Shown here piece by piece: positions 11,087-21,669 of a stretch of 64,000 bases of DNA. The position numbers and the translations under genes were made by a program. Source of the stretch: Impatiens glandulifera (lineage: Eukaryota > Streptophyta > Magnoliopsida > Ericales > Balsaminaceae). Below the pieces are notes generated by a model. It made no database searches, was not told the DNA's origin, and worked only from the letters and a program-made list of their open reading frames with translations. The stretch lies in NCBI RefSeq assembly GCF_907164915.1, contig NW_025919156.1, forward strand, positions 1-64,000, read 5' to 3'. How positions within the stretch are numbered: the stretch's first letter is position 1; each line of letters begins with the position of its first letter.

Positions 11087-12270
11087 TCAATTGGGTCCTC
11101 GGTCAATCAGTCCATTAGGAATCCTTATTTGAGTTATTCTGATGGATTTCCTGTTTTGTGTTGTGATTAATGCGTATTTTTTCGACTCAGCAGACGACTT
11201 TCTGTTGACCACTAATCCTTTAGCTTTTGAAGATAGTTTTAGTTTTCTTTTAAAACTCCTTGAATTAGAGTCAGGTTTTAAGTTACCATACTTATTAGCC
11301 TTTACAAGCTTAATCTTAAGCCAGCTAACAGTTGGTGGAACATAAACTATTTCATTTTTAAAGCCACTTCTTCATGAATAGGATCAGATTCAATGTCAGT
11401 CACACTTCCTTTGACAAAACTTATTGGCTTAGGTTTGTCATTTGGCTTTGACTTTTTGTAGGACAGGTTAGGATCATTGCTATCAAATTCCAATCTGGAT
11501 CTAAATCCAGCAGGTTTCAACATGCTGATCTGATATCTGACAACATCTCCAGACCTTGTCCATGCACTGACAATGTAGATCAGTCTCTTGTTTTCAGATG
11601 AAAGAGTTTGAATCTGTTCCTTGAGTATCTCATTTTCAGATGAGATCTCTGTTAAGTTTTTATCATAAATATTTGATTCGGATTCTTGCTTTGAAAAATG
11701 AACATTTGATTCATATTTAACTTTAATTTCATAGAAAGAGTCAGCTAACTTTTTGTACTCAATAGCCATTTCATTGAGTGCATTAGTTAACTTCTCGTTT
11801 GTAAATTCTAGTACAGAGATATTATTTACCTTAGATTGGTCATCTGCCATCAGACATGTTACAGCTTCATGTTCTTTTTCGGTGGGAGGCTCCTCAGTAT
11901 CGCTGTCAGCCCATCTAGACTTGTTCTGGCTACAAATGAATGCGTTCTGGTTCTTCTTTTCTTGAGAGCTCACCCCATGGATCTGGCTGAGCTTATCCCA
12001 TATTTCTTTTGCAGTGGAACAGGACTTGATTTCACAGAACATATTTGCGTTGAGAGATTGAAACATAATGTTCTTAGCAACATTATCCAGGTTGTTTGTC
12101 ACCTTATCTTCAGTGGTCCACTCACTTCTTGGCTTCGAAATCTTTAAGGGGCCATCGGTGATAATACTCCACATATCATAGTCAATAGCAGCCAAGTGAG
12201 CTTGCATTTTTATCATCCACAAATCATAGTTGTCTTTTGACAGAAGAGGAATTTCATTGATGCAAGACAT
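11087..12270 (-). pseudogene. SV1 gag (UBN2-type, lacking zinc knuckle)
   Basis: The ATG at 12,270 (MSCINEIPLLSKDNYDLWMI) is taken as start because the sequence upstream is PBS; the frame is open to 11,347 (307 residues). A one-base loss near 11,363 then shifts the frame, and in the corrected frame gag runs to TGA at 11,087. The N-terminal ~110 residues match copia gag (DNYDLWMIKMQAHL, CSTAKEIWDKLSQIHG). Directly after SQIHG the sequence jumps to the acidic SDTEEP and coiled-coil part (EYKKLADSFYE), so the middle of gag and the CCHC knuckle expected in Sireviruses are absent. The same junction is present in SV2 and in the second gag at 35.5 kb, so the deletion predates these insertions. Confidence 0.82.
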
Positions 12271-12305
12271 GCTTTGGATTCTTGATGCTTGAGAATAGAA
12301 ACCTT

Positions 12306-12317
12306 GCTCTGATACCA
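12306..12317 (-). other. SV1 primer binding site
   Basis: Minus strand TGGTATCAGAGC, two bases inside the 5' LTR. It is complementary to the 3' end of initiator tRNA-Met, as in most copia elements. Confidence 0.9.
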
Positions 12318-12866
12318 ATTGATAGGATCGGCTTTATCGATAGAGACGGGGGTCTGGCTAAGGATGAAGGCTTATGAAAAACAGTTTGAAAGAAATCATG
12401 TTAAGGATTTAATTCGCTTTCTACTCTACGCAAACTTGTGTAAACACTTGAAACAGATTCAAGGCAGAATTGTTTACTTGGGTTTGAAGCACAAAATGAG
12501 ATATGAAAAGATGACAGAAAATGAAGAACACAACAGTTTGGAGAAACTCTCCTACGTCACCCCTTCTTCCAACCACCGGAAGGATTCACTATATGATGAG
12601 AATCAAATATAGTTTACACACACACTTAGCTCACCATTGAACAGAACACTTTCTGTTCAATTACAAGAAGATTAAGAATATCACTCAGCTAATGGTGTTT
12701 TTGATTCTAGGTCTCTCTCTCGATTCACACACAGTATAATCAGAAAGAAGCTTCAAGAAAGTAAGTTCATCAAGATGATTGAGTAGTCTCTCTCTGCAAA
12801 AATCAGAATACTTGTTTGTAAGGCTGCTTGGAAAACCGATGCTTCGTCCGTAGCTCTAAGGATTGG

Positions 12867-12873
12867 TTAAATA
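12867..12873 (-). promoter_or_regulatory. Candidate SV1 LTR TATA box
   Basis: Minus strand TATTTAA about 550 bases before the LTR end and ~330 bases after the U3 array. The same TATTTA(A/T) stands at the matching place in SV2 (26,529; 34,901) and SV3 (21,106), and SV4 has TATAAATA. Position and conservation support it; no start site is known. Confidence 0.45.
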
Positions 12874-13199
12874 CTAATCAGAGCTAACGGTTTAATCTTC
12901 AAGAATGATATGTGGCGCTCTTCCATTGGAGAGCCTCCATTGTACACAGCAGACTCTGAGCACAAGGAACGTGGCCGTACCGAACTGGTAGTGCGCCGAA
13001 TATTCCATCAGGGATGTACCTGCAAAACGGGTAATGTGAGGAAAATTCTCTTACGTGGCATTCTTTGATTGGATGCATATAACTGTTGTACTAATCTTCA
13101 CAAGAAAGTGGAGCAGAAATAGGGTACAACTATAGCACGTGGATAGGAGAAATACTAGATTCAAGCGTACTGCTTGAACAGAGCATTATACGTATTTCA

Positions 13200-14495
13200 G
13201 TTAGACGGATCAGTCTAATGAAATAAGTCAACTCCTTTTGATGAAAAACGTCTATTAGACCGCCTGGTCTAATGTACTTAGACTCGCGTCTAATATCGAT
13301 AATCATTAGACGGGTATGTCTAACTCCACTAAGTTAGACTACCACGTCTAATTCCGGTTCTACCTCAGACTTGTCTGAAGGAGTTAGACTCACGTCTAAC
13401 TTTCAATTAATTAGACAACCCGTCTAATTATAATAACCATTAGACCGGTACGTCTAACTCCACTGAGTTAGACTACCACGTCTAATTCCGGTTCTACCTC
13501 AGACTTGTCTGAAGGAGATAGACTCACATCTAACATTCAATTAATTAGACAACCCGTCTAATTATAATAACCATTAGACCGGTACGTCTAACTCCACTGA
13601 GTTAGACTACCACGTCTAATTCTGGTTCTATCTCAGACTTGTCTGAAGGAGTTAGACTCGCGTCTAACTTTCAATTAATTAGACAACATGTCTAATTATA
13701 ATAACCATTAGACCGGTACGTCTAACTCCACTGAGTTAGACTACCACGTCTAATTCCGGTTCTACCTCAGACTTGTCTGAAGGAGTTAAACTCACGTCTA
13801 ACTTTCAATTAATTAGACAACCCGTCTAATTATAATAACCATTAGACCGGTACGTCTAACTCCACTGAGTTAGACTATCACGTCTAATTCCGGTTCTACC
13901 TCAGACTTGTCTTAATGAGTTAGACCCACGTCTAACTTTCAATTAATTAGACAACCCGTCTAATTCTTTACACGTATATTAGACTTACACGTCTAACTCC
14001 GATGAGTTAGACTGTACGTCTAATTCTATTAGACTAGCGTCTAATTCCTTGTATTCATTAGACTACCCGTCTAATTCTTTACACGTCTATTAGACTTACA
14101 CGTCTAACTCCGATGAGTTAGACTGTACGTCTAATTCTATTATACTAGCGTCTAATTCCGTGTATTCATTAGACTACCCGTCTAATTCTTTACACGTCTA
14201 TTAGACTTACACGTCCAACTTTGATGAGTTAGACTGTACGTCTAATTCTATTAGACTAGCGTCTAATTCCGTGTATTCATTAGACTACCCGTCTAATTCT
14301 TTACACGTCTATTAGACTTACACGTCTAACTCCGATGAGTTAGACTGTACATCTAATTTTATTAGACTAGCGTCTAATTCCATCTATTCATTAGACTACC
14401 CGTCTAATTCTTTACACGTCTATTAGACTTACACGTCTAACTCCGATGAGTTAGACTGTACGTCTAATTCTATTAGACTAGCGTCTAATTTCGTG
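13200..14495 (-). repeat. U3 tandem array of TTAGACGT half-palindromes (SV1 5' LTR)
   Basis: Five 134-bp units start at 13,306, 13,440, 13,574, 13,708 and 13,842. Then 111-bp units start at ~13,947, 14,058, 14,169, 14,280 and 14,391. The period is exact at every step, which fits expansion by unequal exchange or slippage. Confidence 0.92.
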
Positions 14496-14653
14496 CGAAT
14501 GGAGATCAAAATTGGTCAAATGACCCTCATTAGATTCAAGTCTAAAGACATGTTGTCTTAATACACCTGTATCAAAACACATAGATTATTTCATCATCAA
14601 AATATCAGTGGGTAAATTATTTCAACACTTAGTCAAAATAATTTGACCCAACA

Positions 14654-14935
14654 GTACATGATCATGTTAAATCCCTATCTATCGATAGGTCGATACATCA
14701 TTTGTATATGGTTTCATTAGAAACCATATAATTTGATAGGTGCGCTAATCGTTCATACACGCTTTCACCAATAAACCCTATTTGTCAATAGCTCGAGACA
14801 TCAATTATATATGGTTCCGCTAGAAACCATATCTATTGATATATGCGTTAATAGTTCGTACACGATTCAGTCAAAAAATCGTATTTGTCAATAGGTTGAG
14901 ACATCATTTGTATATGGTCCTTTAGAAAGATAAGT
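14654..14935 (+). repeat. ~78-bp satellite array, continuation after SV1
   Basis: Begins with the second GTACA copy and continues with the same satellite blocks as 1-953 (CTATCTATCGATAGGTCGA, ATCATTTGTATATGGT). Units here are more divergent. The array ends before 14,940; 14,936-15,001 has no recognisable content. Confidence 0.8.
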
Positions 14936-15001
14936 GTTGTTCAAAATTTATAATTTGATATATTTATTCTGGACATGAAATTCTCTTCTATCCAAGTTGT
15001 A

Positions 15002-15501
15002 NNNNNNNNNNNNNNNNNNNNNNNNNNNNNNNNNNNNNNNNNNNNNNNNNNNNNNNNNNNNNNNNNNNNNNNNNNNNNNNNNNNNNNNNNNNNNNNNNNN
15101 NNNNNNNNNNNNNNNNNNNNNNNNNNNNNNNNNNNNNNNNNNNNNNNNNNNNNNNNNNNNNNNNNNNNNNNNNNNNNNNNNNNNNNNNNNNNNNNNNNNN
15201 NNNNNNNNNNNNNNNNNNNNNNNNNNNNNNNNNNNNNNNNNNNNNNNNNNNNNNNNNNNNNNNNNNNNNNNNNNNNNNNNNNNNNNNNNNNNNNNNNNNN
15301 NNNNNNNNNNNNNNNNNNNNNNNNNNNNNNNNNNNNNNNNNNNNNNNNNNNNNNNNNNNNNNNNNNNNNNNNNNNNNNNNNNNNNNNNNNNNNNNNNNNN
15401 NNNNNNNNNNNNNNNNNNNNNNNNNNNNNNNNNNNNNNNNNNNNNNNNNNNNNNNNNNNNNNNNNNNNNNNNNNNNNNNNNNNNNNNNNNNNNNNNNNNN
15501 N
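15002..15501. other. Assembly gap, exactly 500 N
   Basis: A round number of unknown bases, which normally marks a placeholder of unknown true length. The join between the satellite block and the sequence at 15,502 is therefore not established. Confidence 0.95.
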
Positions 15502-15730
15502 TAAATAGTTTCTTTTGTAGGTGATGCAGGAGGATTGCAGGAAGGAAGGAAGAAGAATAATCTTTTGAGTACATAGCCTGAAAGATAAACAATGGCCTTT
15601 GCCATTCTAGTAGATAAATGTTTTTATTTGTTAAAAATGTTTTTGGTCTTTGAACCACAAAAACTATTTCTTATGGTTTTTTATCCCAATACAAAATGAG
15701 AGGGAAAATTAATTTGAAAGTAAGGATACC
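15502..15730. other. Unassigned sequence next to the gap
   Basis: About 230 bases with no repeat family shared with the rest of the window. It starts TTTTGTAG/GTGATGCAGGAGG, which could be a 3' splice site and a short terminal exon (GDAGGLQEGRKK then stop at about 15,575) followed by an AT-rich 3' UTR, but nothing confirms this. SV3-like sequence begins near 15,731. Confidence 0.25.
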
Positions 15731-16463
15731 CTCTAGACGAATATTCTTAATCGGTCTATTAGACGAGTGTGTCTAAAAGAAACGATTTGTACTTAGACGC
15801 ATTTTTGCTCAAAATCTATACATCTAAGTCTATATGTTGAGGTTTTAAACCTACGCGATTAGACGGAGACGTCTAATAGACGTTAGACGTTTTTACGTCA
15901 TGAGCAAGAGGATACTCACGTCTAATCAAACACACGTCTAACACGTAGTGTTCATGCGGAATTAGACGTACACGTCTAATAGATATTAGACAGATTTTTA
16001 TACAACACGGAATTAGACGTATGCGTCTAATAGACCCATCCGTCTAATAGACGTTTAGTTATATGGATTTATGCAGTAAGAAAAACGTCTAACTACATGC
16101 CGATTAGACTGATCAAGGACAGCTGTCCCACGTTGAGAACTATTCATTTTTCCCGCTCAAAACATTAAACAGTCATCTCTTACCAACATGAAGACACATG
16201 TCTTTCAAGTTTAGAGAAAATGACTGATATACCCTCATTTTTAATAATGACTCCTTGAAAAAGGACGTCTAACATTTATTGATGGCCATACCCTTAAGAA
16301 AAGTGACGGTTATTCTGTGTATCTTTTATTTGTCTATATAAGGACATTTGTGCATGAGTTCGAAAGCTTTTTGTCTCTCGAAATCCTTAAGAACCCTAGT
16401 TTTCTTTGCATTTCTCTCTCTAAATCTCTCTGAAATCTTGTGTCTGTTCATATTCCTTCAAAA

Positions 16464-19400
16464 ATGGTGAACAAGAGAATCACTTTGGGTCATTGTACAT
16501 TGCAGGTGGATTTTCTATCGGTGTACACTTTCGATCAACCGGAAGTGGTTGATATGTTCAGAACCCTAGATTATTCTAGGTTGAGGAAGTCTCTCGGTGG
16601 TTCTTTCATATTCTATAAGAAAGAAGTTCGCGAGTTCTTCAAATCTGCAACTATGGTGGGTGAATCCATCATAGCAACCGTCAACGATGTGGAATTTTCT
16701 TTCGATGAAACCGTATATGCGGAGTTCTTTGATATTCTAACGAAGGGGCACACTTTAGACTTGATTCTTTCATCAGAAGTCATGCAAGAGATGAAAAAGA
16801 TCTTTTATACCAATGGCTCGATGATCTATGTAAATGGAAACAAGAAGGTCCTTAAACCTTATTTCATTCTGCTGAACGACGTGGTAGCAAAAGCGCTCCA
16901 AGGGAAATCTGGTTCCTTCCATCTCTATAGTCAAGACCGTTTTGACTATATGTGCGCCATTTCAAAGGGAATACAGGTAAACTAGGCATCTACCCTTTTC
17001 CAGAACCTCTGCTTTTCGATCTGTCAATCAAACAAGGAAAGTATAGCGTATGCGGCTCAACTGAGTCGATTGATGGAGCATTTGGGAGTTCCTGTGGGTG
17101 AACCAGAGCAGATCAACTCTCTGAGGGTATTCTCTGCCCTTACAGTCTCTAGTACCCTAATAAGGATGAAGAACAACATGGAATGTGCCTCTGGTGCATT
17201 TAGTTTTCAAACAGGTGGTAAATCTTCTGCTCGATCCAAACAACTGTCTTCTTCTGTTATGTCAACGGGGGCAAAGAGATCGAAAACAGTGAATGAATCG
17301 GAGGACAGTTCCTCCAGTCTGAAAAGCTCAACGAAGAAGGACTCTGAATCAGTCGATTCAAGGTTAAGGAAAGGTCCAGGCGGTACTTGCTGTAACTCCC
17401 ATGTCCTCTCTGTCTACTCCGTCAACCATTTTGAGAAAGCCTTCGAGATTCTGTGTCTCAAAGGAAAAGAAGACGAAGGCGCCCCGCGCGTCTAAATCAT
17501 TGAAGGTAACCTCCTCTAAATCTTTTGTCGTTGTGCCTAAGTTTGATGTTCCTGTAGTGGAACAAGATGAATCTATTTTTTCTCTAGTAAGAGAATCTGC
17601 GGAAGGGCCCGCTGTTGAGTCAGTTGGTCCAAATTATGAAAATGCTAACAGGACTATGTCTCCTATTGCTCAACCCGATTAAGTAGCCGCCGGTGCTACA
17701 GAAAGTGTTCAACCAGAACAAGGTGTTGGTCTTACCCTTGTTGCTGGTGAATCTGCTGTAAAAGATTCTTTAGTATCTGGGAAGGTTACTCGTGTAGAGC
17801 TCCCTACCGAGCTGTGTAAGAAACCCCAATCAACATACGAGTTGATGCGGTCCGCAAGGCTGGCATGCGGAATTGTGTTTAGTGAACCCAGACCTGCTCC
17901 AAAACCCGTCGAGGTTGTTAGAAAAGGTAAAGATATTGCAACTCCAGTTCCTGAAAAAGTATCGCATGCAACAAGCATTGTTGACCTCGTGTTAGATCAA
18001 GTCAAAGCCATTGCGGCTGAAAAATTGGAAAATTTTGATTAATGGTCACTAGAAAGATTGTCCTCTAAGTACAATGAAACCCTGTCAAATTCTGCAATAA
18101 CCCGAGAGTGGAAGAAGCGTGTAGCCAATGAGAAGAAAGTTCTCAAGTGGTCTAAAACTTCAGAGGTAGCTGAGGCTCTGAAGAGAAAGGATCTCGTTGA
18201 AGCATACTTATGTGGAATAGCCCTTTTCCCAATTCTTGAAGCTAGAAAGGCTTAATTTCAATCCTGTTGAGAAAGGTTCTGAAATTGAAGTTAAAGTGTT
18301 AAAGAGGCTGGACGATATCATGGACAATTATGTCTCGGTTGCTTCCCGATACGTTCATGGCGCTAATTGCTCTAGTGCAAAACCATTTGATGATGATGAA
18401 CCGATGGACATCCTTGCTGCTGTTGATGATGCCGATGAGATAAATGCTACTCTTTTGATTGAATTTGGGAATCTGTCTGCTGAAGAGAGACGTAATTTGG
18501 ATCAATCCATTCAAGGGAATCCTCATGAAGAAGAAGAAGTAATTGTTCAAGAGCCTGAACAAGCTCTTGTAATGAATGAAGAAGAAGTTCTTGAAGAAGA
18601 TGTTGTTGAGGAGGCTGTTCAAGCTCCTATTGAAGAAAATACTGTGATGTCCTCTTTTATGAGAACAGAGGAAGCCCAAGAGAAGATGGCTGAAGTATCT
18701 CAACCAGAGATTATTAGATCTGAGGAAGAACCCTCCATAGAGAAAGATGTTGAAAAAGAGAGTTCCTCATTTCAGGAGGAACAAGATCAATACGCAAGTT
18801 ATGCAAATCCCCTTCTATTCCCCAACACCATTGTGGGAAGTGTTCATGAAAATGTCAACATTCCTCTTCACTACTCTGGTGATCTTTATGAAAGATTTCA
18901 GAGAGCTGAAAATAAAATATTAGAAGAGGAGCAGAATGAAGTTGCTAAGGTAGCTGAGAAGAATCAATCGGAGCAATCCATGTAGATTCATACTCACTTT
19001 GAGTCAATTCAGAGTATTGCCGCAGAGTCTTAAAAGAATTCATCAAATGAAGAATCCTCTGCTGAAGGTAACAATCTGTTAAAGTCTATGAAGTTTGTGC
19101 TCTCATCTCTTCAGAAGAGCATGATAAAGGCCTTGAACACCCAGGAAGAAGAAAGAAAGGATTTTACCGAAGTTATCAAAGTTCTTACTGAATTGGATAA
19201 CACTCTAAAGAAGAACACGTATGAGACTCACGTCTCAAATTTAAACTTCTCCAAGTTTGAAAAGAATCTCTTCAGTCGTCAATCTGAAATGATGGACCTT
19301 GAAAGGCACATCAATGATGACCGTCATAGGGAGACTTTGGATGAATTCAGTCTGGTGAAGAATCAAACGGTGGAAATTCAAGGTTGTTTAAGAAGAAATG

Positions 19401-19758
19401 ATGGTGAACGACAGGAATTTGCTGACTCTATTGCAAGGAAGTTTCAAGCAAAGGAGAACGCAAAAGCTAATGCTCTAGAAGAAGTGAAGGTTTGTCAACC
19501 GACACTAGATCCAGACGAGCTCAAAGCAACGATGATAATCCTAGGCCAACCAAGAGAGGTGGAGGTCGAAGCGGTGGTGATCGTGGAGGCAGAAGCTGTG
19601 GTGGTGGTCGTAGTAGGCTATCTGGTGTTGATCAAGGAGGTCATGCCAGTGGTGGTGATCGTGGTGGTAGATCAAGTGAAAGCGGTCGTGGTGGTCGCAA
19701 CTTTCCTCCTTTTCTCAACATGTTAACCGGCCAAGATATGAGCCCAACTGATCCTTGA
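16464..19758 (+). pseudogene. SV3 extra downstream ORF (long form, ~1,100 codons), broken
   Basis: Start ATG at 16,464 (MVNKRITLGH). Residues ~1-200 form the same domain as the SV1/SV2/SV4 ORFs (DYSRLRKSLGG, VREFFKSA, FILLNDVVAKALQGKSGSF). TAG at 16,983 replaces a tryptophan codon (KVN-W-A expected). The reading then continues through a Ser/Lys-rich linker, an EWKKRV...EVAEALKRKDLVEAYL helix, a long Glu-rich stretch (18,520-18,990), a helical segment (19,090-19,480) and a C-terminal Gly/Arg tail of RGG type (GGDRGGRS repeats, about 19,550-19,700), ending SPTDP. At least five stops or frameshifts are present. The RGG tail suggests RNA binding (inference). No membrane segment, so not a typical env protein. 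Confidence 0.7.
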
Positions 19759-19944
19759 GTAAAAAGGGAAGAACAATAATTTATTTTCTTCTACTCTGTT
19801 TAAGTCTTTCAAACAATGTTTCTTTGATAATATTCTGAATATTGGTTTTTGGAAGTTTGATGTAAGTGAACAAGGGTTTATTTATTTATGTGATGAATGC
19901 ATATTTTGGTATATATATATATGCAGGTTTTCAATTTCTTCATC

Positions 19945-19958
19945 AAAAAGGGGGAAAT
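19945..19958 (+). other. SV3 polypurine tract
   Basis: AAAAAGGGGGAAAT directly before TGTTGGGTCAAAG, identical to SV1 and SV2. Confidence 0.9.
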
Positions 19959-21669
19959 TGTTGGGTCAAAGTATTTTGACTAAGTGTTGAAATAATTTAA
20001 CCATTGAGATTTTGATGATGAAATGACTTATGAGTTTTGATGCAGGTGTATCGAAATTATATTTCATAAGACTTGGCTCTAAAGAGGGTCATTAGACCGA
20101 TTTTGGCATTAGATGCACAGAATTAGACGTGCAGTCTAACTCAACGGAGTTAGACGTGCAGTTTAATGAATGCACGGAATTAGACGTGCAGTCTAACTCA
20201 TGGAGTTGGATGTGCAATTTAATATATATCGCAATTAGACGTGCAGTCTAACTCAGCACAGTTAGACGTGCAGTCTAATAGATATCGATATTAGACGTGC
20301 AGTCTGACTCAGCGGAGTTAGACGTGCAGTCTAATAGATCTCGGAATTAGACGTGAAATCTAACTTGTGGAGTTAGACGTGCAGTTTATTGGAATGTGAA
20401 GGATAGACGTGAGTCTAACTCCTTTAGACAATTATGAAGTAGAACCAGAATTAGACGTGCAGTCTAATGGTTTGTGTATAATTAGACGTGTAGTCTAATT
20501 AGTAAAGGTTAGACGTGAGTCTAACTTCTTCAGATAAGTCTGAAGTAGAACCGGAATTAGACGTGCAGTCTAACTTAGTGGAGTTAGACGTGCAATCTAA
20601 TGGTTATTGGATAATTAGACGTGTAGTCTAATTAGTGAAGGTGAGACGTGTAGTCTAACTCCTTCAGATTAGTCTGAAGTGATTGTAATTAGACGTAAGT
20701 CTAATTCAATTAGACCAGGCGGTCTAATGGATTCTGCTCTTAGACGGGGATGTTTGATTTCATTAGACAAGGGCGTCTAATTGAAATACGTCTAATGCTC
20801 AACTTAAGTAGTATGCTTGAAGCTAGCACCCGCCTACTCATGTGCTATAGTTGTACCTACTCCTGCTCCACTTTTTAGTGAAGATTAGTACAACAACTAT
20901 AGCAACCAACCAACGAATGCCACGTAAGAGAATTTTCCTCATATTACTTGTTTTGCAGGTACATCTCTGATGGAATATTCGGTGCACTACTAGTGGTGTA
21001 CAGCCACGATCCTTGTGCTCAGAACCTGCTGTGTACAATGGAGGCTTTCCAATGGAAGAGTTCCACGTATCATTCAAAAAGAGTCAATCGTTAGTCTTTG
21101 CCTAGTATTTATCAAATCTCAAGGACAACGGACAATCTGCCTTACGAACTGCCAAATTTTACAAAGAGTCAATCCACAATTTTGCTTGCTATTCCATAGA
21201 GGGAAATCAAGACTTTTACTGTGAAGCTGCTTTCCTGATTATACTGTGTGTGAATCAAGAGAGAGCTAGAATCAAAACCACCATTAGCTGAGTGATATTC
21301 TTCATCTTGTATATTGAACAGAGTGTGTTCTGTTCAATTGTGAGCTAAGTGTGTGCAAACTGTATTTGATTCTAATCATATTATAGTGAATCCTTCCGGT
21401 GGTTGGAAGAAGAGGTGACGTAGGAGAGTTTCTCCGAACATCCATAAACAAATTGCTGTGTTCTTTCATTTCTGTCATCTTTTCATCTTTCATCTTGAGC
21501 TTCAAACCCAAGTAAAGAATTCCACTTGAATTTGTTTCAAGTGTTTACAAGTGTATGCGTAGAATAGAAAGTTAATTAAATCCCTAACAGGATTTCTTTC
21601 AAAACCATTTTTCATAAACCTTCATCAATAGCAAGACCCCTGTCTTTATCGATAAAGCCGATCCTATCA
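19959..21669 (+). repeat. SV3 3' LTR
   Basis: 1,711 bp, TGTTGGG to CCTATCA. Between 20,090 and 20,800 it carries an irregular array of TTAGACGTG(C/T)AGTCTAA blocks rather than the regular 134/111-bp units of SV1/SV2. TATTTAT at 21,106-21,112 is the candidate TATA site. Downstream of the array it stays clearly alignable with the SV1/SV2 LTRs, so the array changes faster than the rest. Confidence 0.88.

Larger units (their letters stand above)
954..14653 (-). mobile_element. SV1: Ty1/copia Sirevirus-type LTR retrotransposon, with nested insertion
   Basis: Complete-ended element of 13.7 kb, of which 3,040 bp is the nested TG1 element (plus its 5-bp duplication). Read on the minus strand the order is 5' LTR (14,653-12,320), PBS, gag, protease/integrase, [TG1], integrase, RT, RNase H, spacer, extra ORF, PPT, 3' LTR (3,031-954). 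Copia order (integrase before RT), a UBN2-like gag, the DSGCS protease motif, an extra sense ORF after pol and repeated palindromes in non-coding DNA all point to the Sirevirus (Maximus/SIRE) lineage; this is family knowledge. gag, pol and the extra ORF are all broken, so it is non-autonomous now. Confidence 0.9.
12320..14653 (-). repeat. SV1 5' LTR
   Basis: 2,334 bp, TGATAGG to CCCAACA on the plus strand, bounded by PBS and target duplication. It is 256 bp longer than its partner because the 134-bp array has five units instead of three, less a 14-base loss near 12,540. Confidence 0.9.
15731..21669 (+). mobile_element. SV3: 3' half of a Sirevirus-type element
   Basis: Contains only the spacer after pol (with the shared GTCTAATAGACGTTAGACGT block), the long extra ORF, PPT and 3' LTR. 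No 5' LTR, gag or pol is found to its left before the gap. Its LTR ends GATCCTATCA like SV1/SV2 and interrupts repeat A, whose 5' part is missing here. Either it is truncated or the rest lies in the gap. Confidence 0.85.

Noticed and set aside
11040..11089. Short intron at the gag/pol border (GTGGGTACC ... TTTATGTAG/GTACAAAT)
   Set aside because: Splice-like signals flank the shared stops in SV1/SV2, but the interval would be only ~47 bp, below the usual plant intron minimum, and SV4 does not keep the frame. Kept only as part of the stop-codon observation.
14948..15658. Open frames spanning the N gap
   Set aside because: They consist of unknown residues and are artefacts of translating N.
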